Under the pieces are notes generated by a model that saw only the letters and a list, made by a program, of their open reading frames with translations, was not told the origin of the DNA and did not search any database. A DNA stretch of 64,000 nt. Source: Pollenia angustigena (Eukaryota; Arthropoda; Insecta; Diptera; Polleniidae). The stretch lies in NCBI GenBank assembly GCA_930367215.1, contig OV884060.1, positions 97,674,151 to 97,738,150 on the forward strand, written 5' to 3'. Below, in pieces: positions 12,108-23,758 of this stretch (position 1 is the stretch's first letter; each line of letters opens with the position of its first letter). Both the position numbers and the translations under genes were made by a program.

Positions 12108-12484
12108 TAGACTGGTCGCATCTTGTATGGGATTTTTTTTTTTAATTTAATTGTTTGCGCTGCTTAAAATATGAGGTTTGGTGTAAGAAATCATGACCTA
12201 ATTTTTCAGGTCAATCCGACGGTGCCTAGCCGTGCCGGGTGAGGCCCCAAGTTCCCCATTTTATAAAAAAAAAAACATCTTTTCTATCAGATCTTTATAG
12301 TTATACTAGTTGAAAAGCCGAAAATATGACTACGCTACGATCTTCCGCAGAGAAAGTACTTCAAGTGTGCCTAATTTCAGCTTCCTATGTCATCAGATGG
12401 CTTCAGAAAGTTGCGGAAAGAATAGGACATACATGCAAACATCCTGACATACTAAGAAATTATATATTGTATAGATAGATAAAA

Positions 12485-12925
12485 TAATTTTTTTATTAAA
12501 ATTTCGGAATTTTTGTTTTTAAAAATTCATAAAAAATTTAAAAATGGAGCTATGCTTCTAATTTTATAGAGTCATATAAAAAACAAAATTGCAAACAAAA
12601 CAAGCTATAAATAATTATGACTGGAGTTGGTCATACATTTGGCCCTTCTTGAGGCATCCTAGGCACTACACGGGCCAAATATAAGAATTTCAATTATACA
12701 AATATGGCGGTTTAATAAAATTCTTAAATTAATTAAAATTTTTCGTCTTTTGTGAATACATAAAATCAAAAGTTGTGAACAGATTTTAATCATTTATAGC
12801 TTGTTTTGTTTGCAATGTTGTTTTTTATATGTCTGCATAAAATAAGAAGCATAGCTCCATTTTTCAATTTTTTATGAATTTTTAAAAACAAAAATTCCGA
12901 AATTTTAATAAAAAAATTATTTTTT
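12485..12925. repeat. Inverted repeat inside element C
   Basis: Arms of about 130 bp (start TTTTTTATTAAAATTTCGGA; include GCAAACAAAACAAGCTATAA) face each other around a loop with GGCCAAATATAAGAATTT. The same arm and loop sequences recur around 22,900-24,090 and 26,240-26,400. Confidence 0.8.
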
Positions 12926-12971
12926 TTTCCAGAAAAAAAAATTATGTTTCTAAAACGACTGCGCATATAAG

Positions 12972-13615
12972 AAAAACGTTTTACCTTTCTTAAAGTAAAT
13001 TTTATTGCGGAATTTCGGTTTTTTTTTGTTTTGCAATAAACTAAAGCGTTTTTGAGTTACGCGAACATATGTTGTGCAACCTCCTTAATTTTCGAAATAA
13101 CGGTATATCTCGAAAACCAAAGCCAATATGACGAAAAAAGTTTTAACTTTCTTAAAGTAAATTTTATTGCGGAATTTCGGTTTTTTTTGTTTTTCAATAA
13201 ACTAAAGCGTTTTTGAGTTACGCGAACATATGTTGTGCAACCTCCTTAATTTTCGAAATAACGATATATCTCGAAAACCAAAGCCAATATGAAGAAAAAA
13301 GTTTTAACTTTCTTAAAGTAAATTTTATTGCGGAATTTCGGTTTTTTTTTTTTTGTTTTTCAATAAACTAAAGCGTTTTTGAGTTACGCGAACATATGTT
13401 GTGCAACCTCCCTTATTTTCGAAATAACGGTATATCTCGAAAACCAAAGCCAATATGAAGAAAAAAGTTTTAACTTTCTTAAAGTAAATTTTATTGCCGA
13501 ATTTCGGTTTTTTTTAGTTTTTCAATAAGCTAAAGCGTTTTTGAGTTGCGCGAATATATGTTGTGCAACATCCTTAATTTTCGAAATAACGGTATATCTC
13601 GAAAACTAAAGCTAA
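12972..13615 (+). repeat. Four tandem ~162-bp units inside element C
   Basis: The block TTAAAGTAAATTTTATTGC recurs at 12,990, 13,152, 13,313 and 13,479, a period of 161-166 bp. Each unit continues through GGAATTTCGG, AAAGCGTTTTTGAGTT, GTTGTGCAAC and ATATCTCGAAAAC. One reversed, diverged unit lies at about 22,720-22,850. Confidence 0.9.
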
Positions 13616-14085
13616 CCTAAAAAAACGGCTAGCACCACTGGATTCAGCGACCCCGAATTAGTTAAAATTAGTTAAAAATCTTTCGTTCGTATCATACTAA
13701 AATATTAAACTGCAAATACTTTAATCTATCTATACTATATATAATTTCTTAGTATTTCAGGATGTTTGCATGTATGTCCTATTCTTTCCGCAACTTTCTG
13801 AAGCCATCTGATGACATAGGAAGCTGAAATTTGGCACACTTCAAGTACTTTCACTGCGGAAGATCGTAACAAAGCCATATTTTCGGCTTTTCAACTAGTA
13901 TAACTATAAAGATCTGATAGAAAATATGTTTTTTTTTATAATATGGGGAACGTTTGGCCCCACCCGGCACGGCTAGGCACCGTCAGATTGACCTGAAAAA
14001 TTAGATCATGATTTCTTACACCAAACCTCATATTTTAAGCAGCGCAAACAATTAAATTTAAAAAAAAAAAATTGCGACCAGTCTA

Positions 14086-14205
14086 ATGTCCAGCAAGTAT
14101 TTTGTATTTTAAATACATATAATAAATAGAAGTAGTTTGTATTTTGTATTTTAAATACATCAAAAATGGGAGTATTTTGTATTTTAAAAACATAGTTTAA
14201 ATTAA
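14086..14205. repeat. AT-rich minisatellite, middle part
   Basis: Continues the array at 12,010-12,107 after element C, with three units of the GTATTTTAAATACAT type. It begins with the right copy of the ATGTCCAG duplication. Confidence 0.75.
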
Positions 14206-14212
14206 GGCGACC

Positions 14213-14912
14213 AGATTTTGAAAATAAAAATAGAGGACATAAAGAAAAAAAGTAAAAAATATTTTTGACTTCAAGATTTTTTACTTATATTACAGACAAA
14301 TTTACATCCCCATATTTATATACTTATAGTAAATTAAAAAAAATAACATATTGTCGGCTTAATATGCAAACCTGCTAAATCCACTTTTTAAGTAAATTGA
14401 GATTTTGATTCCGTTGGGTAGAGAAAAATATGCCTCGTGGACCAGCAATTTGAGTATTGAAGTGTGTCAAATCAACAATATTTTTTGTTTCCTCTCAAGC
14501 ATTTTGTTGAAAGGGAGTAAGCAGGTTTGGATATTAAGCAGACGATATATAAAAATTTACATTAACTTAAGTAAAATTAGTTTGAAAAAATAACGAAACT
14601 TAAAAATACATTGGAGTTACTTAATCAAAATTTTACACTGCAAGTGTATGAGAGTTAAGTAGGCATATGAACAGAACAAGCATGGCACGACATTTACCAT
14701 ACGATTTGACAGAAAAGACCAGTGATCGCCGTGAAATAAAATTTATTTTAATTTATAAAAATAAAATCAAATATTGGTCATGCTTTAAAAAAAAGAGGAC
14801 AAAGATGACAGATTATGAAAAAAAGATGACAAAAGAGGACACAAATTTTATAGAGGACAGCCAGTTAAAATAGATGATTGTCCTCTAAAAAAGAGTACGC
14901 ATGGTCACCTTA
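14213..14912. mobile_element. hAT-like non-autonomous element F
   Basis: Ends TAAGGCGACCAG and, reversed, TAAGGTGACCAT. It is flanked by TTTAAAT at 14,206 and 14,913 (7 of 8 positions of an 8-bp duplication). The subterminal zones on both sides carry GAGGACA repeats. A fragment of its interior is also found at 1,215-1,385. No intact coding sequence. Confidence 0.65.
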
Positions 14913-15519
14913 TTTAAATGAATTATTTGGTAAGTTAAGTAAGGTGAGCACTTTTGCGGCTATAGAACTGGAATATTTAGAGGAATTCATTGTAGTTTTG
15001 GAACCTATTGCCACTGCTTTAGATGTCTGTTTGAACAAGATTAAATCGGATTATACCACTTCTAAAAGAGAGTTTGGAAAAAAGATTCGATAAGTTTTTT
15101 AAACTATCACCGGAAATAAAAAGATCTATTTTGGCCTCCTGTTATCATCCTGGTTATAAGATGCGTTGGCTCCAAACTCTTGCAATTTATAGTCTGGAGG
15201 AAAATTACAAAAACTTAAAATGACACCTTTAAATATCAGAAGTAGAAGCACCAGTAAAGAAGACGATAATTTTGTTGTTTTCGTAGATGAGTTGAAATTT
15301 GTCAGTTTCCTCAGTGACAAGAGCAAAAACATTATCACTCTGGACAGCTATCCAAATATGAAAAGAGTGTTCATAGAATTAAATACAAGTTTGTGCTTGT
15401 CAGGACCTGTAGAAAGATTATTTTCTTCAGCGGGTTTTATTTATTCTCCAACAAGAAACTGTTTGTCTTTATACATTCAAAAATCTGATATTTATGAAAG
15501 GAAACAATTGTTTTGTTAA
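14913..15519 (+). pseudogene. hAT transposase, C-terminal half, frameshifted
   Basis: Three frames together read as the C-terminal part of a hAT transposase. At 14,960-15,066 there is LEEFIVVLEPIATALD. At 15,073-15,210 there is LEKRFDKFFKLSPE, then CYHPGYKMRWLQTL. At 15,220-15,519 lies the dimerisation region with YPNMKRVFIELN and PVERLFSSAGFIYSPTRNC, the most conserved block of the superfamily. Two frameshifts and the loss of the N-terminal BED and catalytic DDE parts make it non-functional. It sits between elements F and G in the broken minisatellite. It could be the relic of an autonomous element that once served the hAT MITEs nearby, but that link is not shown. Confidence 0.85.
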
Positions 15520-16691
15520 TAAGTTTTATCTAATGTATTTTTTAGTTTGAATTAAAATTGTATATTTCGTATTTTAAACAGTGTTTAAAATTCAGTCGCC
15601 AGTTTTTTTTTTTAACAGGCAACTATGCTGAAAATAGTTCGACACATCAATTTTCATCCACACTCATACTTAAATCAGTTGAACTGTGTGCGCACAGTTA
15701 CTGAAAAAACAGTAACACAATTTACTTTTTTTTCAGCAGTCAAAAGAATCAGCAGCCGACTCACTCCATTTTTAACAAACAGACTGCTGAACTGGCGACT
15801 GAAACACAGAAGCTGATGTGTTTACAGTTGACGTAAACATTTTTTTTTAGTTTACTAAACGACGTAGCTAGAAACTGGCAGTTCGACTGTATAGTCGCGT
15901 AACACAAACTGGCTGGTGACTATATTGAGTTCTGTTCACTTAAAAATACATTTGTTTTGTTGTTGAAAAAGAAAAGAGAAATACAATTACATACGTACAT
16001 ATGTATGTATGTATTAATAGAATGAAGAAACTTATTTGTAATGTTTGGAATGTCAGTTATAATACTTTTTATTTAAAAATATTTATTTGTGCTTTATATA
16101 GGTACATAGGAATTTAATAAAAAATTAAAAAATTGTTTTTAAGATAAAATGAAAATAAGATTTTCTGTAGAAAAAATAACAAACATACAAATTTTTTCTG
16201 TTAGTTTAAAATATTATTTATTAACTATTTTATTTTTAAATCAAGCTCTAGGTCTTTTTAATATTAAATTATTTATTTTCGATAATAATAAAAAGACCTA
16301 GAGCTTGATTTAAAAATAAAACAGTTATTAAATTAAAAAAGGTCAAATAAAAGCTAAATATAAAATTATTTATAATAATCTAAGTTTTTTTTGTTTTGTT
16401 TATACATAGGTATTTTAATTATTATATACCTTTTTATATTTATTTATTTATTTACATATGTCTATAGAACATTGTCCCTTGCAGACTATTTAAAGAACTT
16501 AAATTAGTTAATTCAAAATAATATATACAATTTTTTAAGTATTATTTACAAGATTTAAATACTATTTACAAAATATTATTATAAAAATTATATTTTAATG
16601 TGATTATTTCTCATATTATAAAAAAGAAAAGAATTATAGTTATGTTTTGATGAGCTAAATTCCATTATAAAATGATGCGACAATTTATTAA

Positions 16692-18259
16692 CCCAGCAAA
16701 AACTTTACTTACAATCCTACTTTCAATGACTTCAAGAATTCATTACTTTGTAGCTTTATTCGCCACTTTTTGGATTATTAGTTTTATATTAAATAATAAC
16801 TTTATTATTATATCTTAAATATACAGAAAAATTTAAATTTTCATTATGACAATAAAAAGCTGGATAAAACTTAAAAAACTTAAGGTCTTAAAACAATTAA
16901 ACAAACTGCTGGCTTGTTTTTTTTAAATTTTTACGAAAATAGCTTAAAAACTTCCGTTTTATTTTCTTTTGAAAAACAGGCAGTGAACTTTAGTTTTGAA
17001 AATAATTAAAAAAAAATATGTTCTTAATTCAATTTATATGCAGGTTCAAATATTTAAACTTGTTAACATGATTGTTTCATTTTTGTTTTTTCTTTATATT
17101 TTTGTGTTTTTCTTCATTTTAACTTTTACTTTTGAAGTTATTTTGCCTTACTTACGTTTATAAGACTAAATTTTTACGTTTTTATGTAATTTTCTTGTTC
17201 TATTCATGTTTTTTCCACTAATAAATATAAAAAAAAAATTTCAAGTGCATATTTTTTAAATATTTAGCCCAAATATTTATATTTTTTGGTAATTTTTTTG
17301 CTTATAAAACGCGATGCATATGCGTTTATAAAACATAATATTTACATTGGCTAAAATTGCTTTTAACGTTCCCTGAAGGAATCTTCGTGTCCATAATAAA
17401 TTTTTTATTCAACTGCAACGTTCTAATTTTGTACACAATAGTCCATTTATTATGCTGGGTACACACAGTGCAACCTACATGGAAACTGTTTCAATGCAAC
17501 CTCAAAATATCAAAGCGTTTTGATGTGTATGCAATCTGAAATGAATGAAAATGAATTTAATTCACTGGATTGCGTAAACGTGTTGCATAGTGTGTACCCA
17601 GCTTTAGAGCTTGAACTCTATTTCCCAGCAAAAACTTTGCTTACAAAATAAGCAGAAAAATAATGAGAATTTGACGAGCCAACTACTTACTTTTCTTCTA
17701 GAAAAAGTACTTATTTTTGCTCGAGATGTCCCAAAAGTAATCCATTATAATTTAGCCTATTATAATCCAAAAATAAAAGGTTTTTTTTATACTTAAAATT
17801 TTTATAAAAATATATAGTTACACAAAGTCAATAAAGTAAAATTTTTTTAATTTTTTTTTTAATTTTTTTTTTAATTATTTTTTTATTTTTATTTTTTTTA
17901 ATTATTATTTTTTTTTTTTCTTATTTTATTTTATTTTACTTTACTTTATTTTATTTTTTTTCTGTCTCTGGCGGGATTCGATCGCGCAACCTCGGTGCTG
18001 ATAGACTAGCTCTCTACCAGCTAGTCTACCGGGGCAGTGTAGATTTTGTATTAAAAAACTATGTTTTTTTTACTATAATGACTATAATGACATTTTTATT
18101 GTCATAATGAAAATTTAAATTTTTCTGTATATTTAAGATATAATAATAAAGTTATTATTTAATATATAACTAATAATCCAAAAAGTGGCGAATAAAGCTA
18201 CAAAGTAATGAATTCTTGAAGTCATTGAAAGTAGGATTGTAAGTAAAGTTTTTGCTGGG
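16692..18259. mobile_element. Element B, CCCAGCAAAAACTTT-ended, central in G
   Basis: Starts CCCAGCAAAAACTTTACTTA and ends with its reverse complement. Element A (22,997-23,758) has the same ends. A third copy of the terminus lies inside, at 17,622, reading like A's right end reversed, so B is probably a compound of two related copies. TTAA flanks both sides, but it sits in the palindromic arms of G, so it does not prove a target duplication. Confidence 0.65.
17966..18036 (-). repeat. tRNA-like sequence in the spacer of G
   Basis: Read on the minus strand it starts TGCCCCGGTAGACTAGCTGG and includes GATCGAATCC, which fits the B-box consensus GWTCRANNC. A D-arm-like part with TAGCTGGTAGAG follows the CCCCGG start. 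The acceptor and T stems pair poorly, so it is not a working tRNA. Relatives occur at 41,339-41,395 and, 3' half only, at 22,053-22,090. Confidence 0.5.
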
Positions 18260-19254
18260 TTAATAAATTGTCGCATCATTTTATAATGGAATTTAGCTCA
18301 TCAAAACATAACTATAATTCTTTTCTTTTTTATAATATGAGAAATAATCACATTAAAATATAATTTTTATAATAATATTTTGTAAATAGTATTTAAATCT
18401 TGTAAATAATACTTAAAAAATTGTATATATTATTTTGAATTAACTAATTTAAGTTCTTTAAATAGTCTGCAAGGGACAATGTTCTATAGACATATGTAAA
18501 TAAATAAATAAATATAAAAAGGTATATAATAATTAAAATACCTATGTAGGTATAAACAAAACAAAAAAAACTTAGATTATTATAAATAATTTTATATTTA
18601 GCTTTTATTTGACCTTTTTTAATTTAATAACTGTTTTATTTTTAAATCAAGCTCTAGGTCTTTTTATTATTATCGAAAATAAATAATTTAATATTAAAAA
18701 GACCTAGAGCTTGATTTAAAAATAAAATAGTTAATAAATAATTTTAGTGGAAACTTATAATATTTTAAACTAACAGAAAAAATTTGTATGTTTGTTATTT
18801 TTTCTATAGAAAATCTTATTTTCATTTTATCTTAAAAACAATTTTTTATTAAATTCCTATGTACCTATATAAAGCACAAATAAATATTTTTAAATAAAAA
18901 GTATTAAGTGAACAGAACTCAATATAGTCACCAGCCAGTTTGTGTTACGCGACTATACAGTCGAACTGCCAGTTTCTAGCTACGTCGTTTAGTAAACTAA
19001 AAAAAAATGTTTACGTCAACTGTAAACACATCAGCTTCTGTGTTTCAGTCGCCAGTTCAGCAGTCTGTGTGTTAAAAATGGAGTGAGTCGGCTGCTGATT
19101 CTTTTGACTGCTGAAAAAAAGTTCAACTGATTTAAGTATGAGTGTGATGAAAATAGAATACAGTTCATTTTTTTCCAGCATGTTGCTGAAAATAAATGAA
19201 ATTTTATGCAAATTTTGACTGCTTTTAGCAGTTGTTCGAAACCCTGATTTTAAA

Positions 19255-19415
19255 TATACTTATACATGTACATGAAGTGGAAGTATTTTGTATTTTAAAA
19301 ACATAACCTGAAAGTATTTGTATTTTAAATACATAATCTGAAAGTATTTCTATTTTAAATACATGACCAGCAAGTATTTTGTATTTTAAATACCACAAAC
19401 CATGTATTTTGCCCA
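19255..19415. repeat. AT-rich minisatellite, right part
   Basis: Four to five units of 30-31 bp with the core AAGTATTTTGTATTTTAAAT. One junction (ATACATGACCAGCAAG) matches the site where C inserted at 12.1 kb. It is the right flank of the array split by C, F and G. Confidence 0.8.
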
Positions 19416-19429
19416 ACACTGTCTACAAT

Positions 19430-20015
19430 CCTGGCTTATGACGAATAGAAAAGTTGATTAAACGATGCTGTCTGTTTGCTGAAATGGAGTTTTTCCGAAG
19501 ACCCCCGAAACGATGGGGATTTGGTTGTTATATATTTAAGTCACTTCTGCTCCCTTAAATGTTTCTATTGAAATTCGATCAGATCGGTAAAATGAACAAG
19601 AACAAGCCTATTAAAAATTGCGAAAATCGGTCCAGGATTTCACATAGCCCTATTTAAGTTTATTTCCGGAATAGTGTCTTTGTGCTGATTACAAAATAAG
19701 TCTTTCTGCTAAATTGCCATAACTTCCTTATTAATATTGGTTTTGCTATGAAAATTGGCTACAATAGCTTTTGCGGTAGCTACTATGTTATGAAAAACTG
19801 TTATCCTGGTAGGCTTAAAACTAACCATATATCTCACTTATATAGATGAAGATATTTAAGTACTTAATATTTAGCACAAGGAAGTTTTACATGAATCTAA
19901 ACCTAATACCATAATTTTTTTCTGCCGGGTCCATGATTGCCTCTATAGGGTACACACACGAACATTTTTTTAATAGTGCGATGTAGGGTAACATATTGGC
20001 CGACTATACTTTTTT
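19430..20015 (+). repeat. Dispersed repeat V2, copy 1
   Basis: Shares with 21,480-21,950 the order AATCGGTC, CATATAAG-like, TAGGTACTATGTYATGA, CCTGGTAGG, then GGCGGGTCCATG and GCGATGTAGGGTA...GCCGACTAT. Short ends of the same family occur at 35,040-35,340 and 52,078-52,150. No coding capacity. Confidence 0.55.
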
Positions 20016-21479
20016 AGATGTTTTATGTTAAAATGTTCAATAAACAACGTTGTAGGAACTATTACTTTTCGCATACACATGGATATAAGCTTTGATCAGT
20101 CGATACTCTTGAGCAACCGTCATTCAACTATCCATATGAAAAGCAAGTTTTCTCTAAACATGAAGTTATAGGGAGATCGATTATTCTACTTTATTTATTT
20201 ATATTCGAATAAATAAAAACAGAAAAATTAAATTAATTTTTTAAATAAAAAGTTAATTTGAATAAAAATAAAACAATTCCCAAAGTTAGGGAACCAACAA
20301 AATACATAGATGTGACCAAGGGCCTATTTCACCAATTCTATTTATGTTTAAAGTTCAATTTATGTTTAAAGTTCGTATTTCATTTCAAATAAAAATAAAA
20401 TTGAGTTTCGTAATTTCGTTCACATTTTTAATAAAATTAATGACAACTTAATATCTCTTTCAAAAGAAAAATTCAACTTATTGTTTGTTATACATAATTT
20501 CAATAGATTTTTTAAGATTAAAATTAACTATTAATTAAAATATTTAAATATTTTTAAGATAATAAAAAAAGGAATCTTTTGTAATTTCATATTTTCCATG
20601 ATAAATGTCACTAGATCAATGAAAACAAGATAAAATTCTTTGACTTCAAAATACATACTTATAACTAAAAAAAGTTCTTCCTATATCTGTTGTAAAAACT
20701 TTTTTTTAAATTAAATTTTTGGCAGTAGACATGAAAATATATGCAAAAAGTTTTAAATTTTAATGTTTCATAACATTAATGAAAAAAATTAATTACGATA
20801 ATAAAATACTGATTTTAGCTAAATGTAAGAAAAATTTAGGTTCAAAAACATACCACGTGAAAGAAAAAACAAGAGCACAACATTCACACGTTATTTTTTT
20901 TTTAATTGGTAATTTAAATACACAAAATTTACGCAGGAGTACAAGCCAGAAAAATGGAAAGAAGGCAGATGAATGCCGTCGCGGGCTGGAAAATGAATTT
21001 AGTACAATTTACTTAAAGGTAAGCTTATGAAAGTAGAACATAACATGATGTAAACGAAATAAAATTAATAAAACTTGATGATTTGAAACAGGAATAAAAA
21101 AAAAATAAAAATCACAACAACTCAAAACGCACATTGAAAAACGGATAAAATAAGTAAAAAATTTCATTCCAATATAAAACATTTATATTAAAATAATAAA
21201 AAAATTTCTTTAAACGTTTGATATTAAAATAATGCAAAATTTTCATTGATTTTATAAAACATTTCATTAACGAGGGGCTAATGTAACATTCTTCATTAAT
21301 CCAATGAAGGGTTACATAGGTGGCCTTTTAATGTAATTTTTCATTGGATTAATGTCAAAATCCATTGGATCTGTTTCTGTTTCTGGATTCTTTCTGTAGT
21401 TGAGTTTAAGCTTCACATTTATTCAAGTTAACTCAACTAAACCAGCGCTTAAACCATCAACGATTTATTAGCCATAAGT
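20016..21479. other. No gene found; one orphan Harbinger-like end
   Basis: AT-rich. At 20,321 the sequence GGCCTATTTCACCAATTCTA matches the ends of the Harbinger-like MITEs, but no partner end was found. Around 21,290-21,375 several AATGAA/CCAATG inverted words occur. A lysine-rich ORF at 20,779-21,030 has no recognisable domain and is not called. Confidence 0.5.
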
Positions 21480-21950
21480 ATACCGATCGGCCCGTCCGTT
21501 TCAAAGTATAGGTCGCTATTTTGGGGATAATTTGATGAAATTTGAAACATAGTTTCTAATTGACATTCTAAATTGAAAATGGGGCGAATCGGTCTATAAT
21601 TTAACATAGCCCCCATATAAGCTTCTTTCGGAATAGGGTCTTTGATTAAATTTAGTCCACACTTAGTTTATACAAGATGGCGATAATAACTCTTACGGTA
21701 GGTACTATGTCATGACAACATGTTTTCCTGGTAGGTCCAAGCTTAACCAAAGGTACCATATAAACCCCTATCCTAAATCTCAAATTTGGCACAAAGAACT
21801 TTTATATGAATCTTTACCTCATTACATAATTTTGTTTAGGCGGGTCCATGGTTGCCCATGGAACACAATTAGGGTACAGTAGCAAAAATTATTTTATTTA
21901 CTGTGGTGTAGGGTATCATATGGTCGGGCTTGACCGACTATACCTTCTCA
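21480..21950 (+). repeat. Dispersed repeat V2, copy 2
   Basis: Carries GTCCGTTTCAAAGTATAGG, GGCGAATCGGTCTATAAT, CATAGCCCCCATATAAGC and the right end TGTGGTGTAGGGTATCATAT...CTTGACCGACTATACC. This structure is widespread as degenerate repeats in fly genomes (from memory). The class is not assigned. Confidence 0.6.
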
Positions 21951-22052
21951 CTTGTTATTCGTGAGCTTATTTGACAGTTCAAATTGGGACTTTTTTCACA
22001 AAAGTTTTACAGACACACTTTTTCTTTAAATTGGCGAGTAATTTTTTTACGT

Positions 22053-22090
22053 GTCTATCAGTGCCGGGGTTGCAAGTTTGATTCTCGCCA
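22053..22090 (+). repeat. tRNA-like 3' half
   Basis: TCTATCAGTGCCGGGGTTGC followed by AAGTTTGATTCTCGCCA resembles the 3' half of the tRNA-like sequence in G. It retains the B-box shape GTTTGATTC but lacks the 5' half. Confidence 0.4.
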
Positions 22091-22996
22091 AAGATTCTCG
22101 TCTACTGCAGAGAAGCGTAGAGCTTCGCGGGATAAGTTTATTATAAGTTAAAAAAAAGTTAGAAAAACAGTTGTTAAAAGTTAAAAAGCGCAAATGTTAA
22201 AAAGTACTAAAAACAACGCGGGGGAACTACGGTATTTCTAATATGAAAAAGTAATAAAAAAGTATGTCAAGCTTGTGGACTAATCAAAAGAGGTAAATAA
22301 TAAGTCGTGACGTCGAAGAACGCTTGCAGCTTATAATTTTAGGACACTTTAGACACATATGATAACATCTGTATAAAAATATATTTAGAATACTACCACA
22401 CAAATTGCTATTTTCCTTTCTTACTAAACATTTTTTTGTAGTACTTATTTTTAATTGGTTTTAGTTTTTTTGGTTTTTTTTTAATTGGTTTAGGAAAACG
22501 TATATTATTACACATTATTAAAATAATTGGTTTATTAAACCAAAACAGCCGGTTTATTCCATATTCGATAAAAGAACATTTTAAAATAACCGGCTTAGGC
22601 AAAATTAAAATAACCGGTTAAGACCGGCAAATACTGGTTGAATAATAACACTGTGATAGAAATTGACACTTTTTTTAAACAAGCTGGGCACTTGTCGCTT
22701 TAACCTAATGCCGGTTCTGCTATGGTTTTCGAGATATACCGTTATTGCGAAAATGGAGGAGGTTGCACAACGTATTTTCGCGTAACTCAACAACGCTTTA
22801 GCTTAAAACCGAAATTCCGCAATAAAATTTTTTTTAAAAAAGGTAAAACTAGTTCTAATATGCAGTCCTTTTAGAAAAATATTTTTTTTTTTTTTGGAAA
22901 GAAAATAATTTTTTTTATTAAAATTTCGAAATTTTTGTTTTTTAAAAATTCATAAAAAATTGAAAAATACGAAATTGCAAACAAAACAAGCCATAT

Positions 22997-23758
22997 CCCA
23001 GCAAAAACTTTACTTACAATTCTACTTTTAATGACTTCAAGAATTCATTACTTTGTAGCTTTATTCGCCACTTTTTGGATTATTAGTTATATATTAAATA
23101 ATAACTTTATTATTATATCTAAAATATACATTACAAAAAAAATTATTATTATTATACAATTTTAAATAAATATTTAAGTAAATTTGCAGTATATTCCGTT
23201 AATATTTGTTTAATCCATGGAAAATCTAAAAATCAATCAAATGTATGTAACTATATACATAAATTTGTTCCAAAATTACCCTCACAGTATATTTTTGTTA
23301 TTAGAACACTAGAAGTTATATCGATCTAATGTAAACGATGTATTTTGAACAACATAACATTTACATTACACACATTTGTATTACAGTGTTAGAGTTATAA
23401 ATGGTTTTGTGCAGCAAAACACTCCTTTTTAAAAGTTTTCTTACATTTCGAAATTTTTTTTATTGTGTACACTTTCGTGCATATTAGAGCAATTATAATT
23501 AGTGTGTTTTAACATTTTTGAATTAATTTGCAATATCTTATTTTTGGCCTCTTTTTGTAACTACATATATATTTTTAAAAAAATTTTAAGCATAAAAAAA
23601 CATATAATTTTTTTGGTATTAATAGGCCAAATTATAAAGGATTACTTTTGGGACATCTCGAACAAAAATAAGTACTTTTTCTAGTAGAAAAGTAAGTAGT
23701 CGGCTCATCAAATTCTCATTATTTTTCTTCTTATTTTGTAAGCAAAGTTTTTGCTGGG
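22997..23758. mobile_element. Element A, CCCAGCAAAAACTTT-ended (762 bp)
   Basis: Starts CCCAGCAAAAACTTTACTTA and ends with the reverse complement TAAGCAAAGTTTTTGCTGGG. It is flanked by ATAT on both sides (22,993-22,996 and 23,759-23,762). The empty-site sequence AACAAGC..AT...GATTAAAATCTG can be read at 12,780-12,815 in element C, which confirms the borders. No convincing ORF. Same family as element B. Confidence 0.85.

Larger units (their letters stand above)
12108..14085. mobile_element. hAT-like long-TIR element C
   Basis: A 1,978-bp element with ends TAGACTGGTCGC, inverted arms of about 370 bp (12,108-12,480 against 13,720-14,085), and an exact 8-bp duplication ATGTCCAG on both sides (12,100-12,107 and 14,086-14,093). 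The arms share features such as CGGTGCCTAGCCGTGCCGGG and TCCGCAACTTTCTGAAGCCA (sense or reversed). The interior holds a second inverted repeat (12,485-12,925) and four tandem units (12,972-13,615). No transposase ORF was found, so it is non-autonomous. The TAG...8-bp signature indicates hAT. Confidence 0.9.
15579..19246. mobile_element. Giant foldback hAT-like element G
   Basis: Ends CAGTGTTTAAAA (left) and, reversed, CAGGGTTTCGAAC (right). The flanking 8-bp duplication ATTTTAAA is exact at 15,571-15,578 and 19,247-19,254 and falls in the minisatellite unit. The arms (about 15,640-16,855 and 18,095-19,205) are inverted copies with high identity over more than 1 kb, for example AAATCAAGCTCTAGGTCTTT with its local inverted partner in both arms. 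The spacer is about 1.2 kb. The arms contain the ends of element B. No ORF was found. A transcript would fold into a very long hairpin. Confidence 0.85.

Noticed and set aside
17966..18036. Functional tRNA gene
   Set aside because: Acceptor and T stems do not pair and the anticodon arm is missing; related copies are equally degraded.
22408..22793. Two minus-strand ORFs, one lysine/proline-rich
   Set aside because: Generated by repeated GGTTTAATAAACC-like and AACCGG words; part of worn repeats, not a protein.
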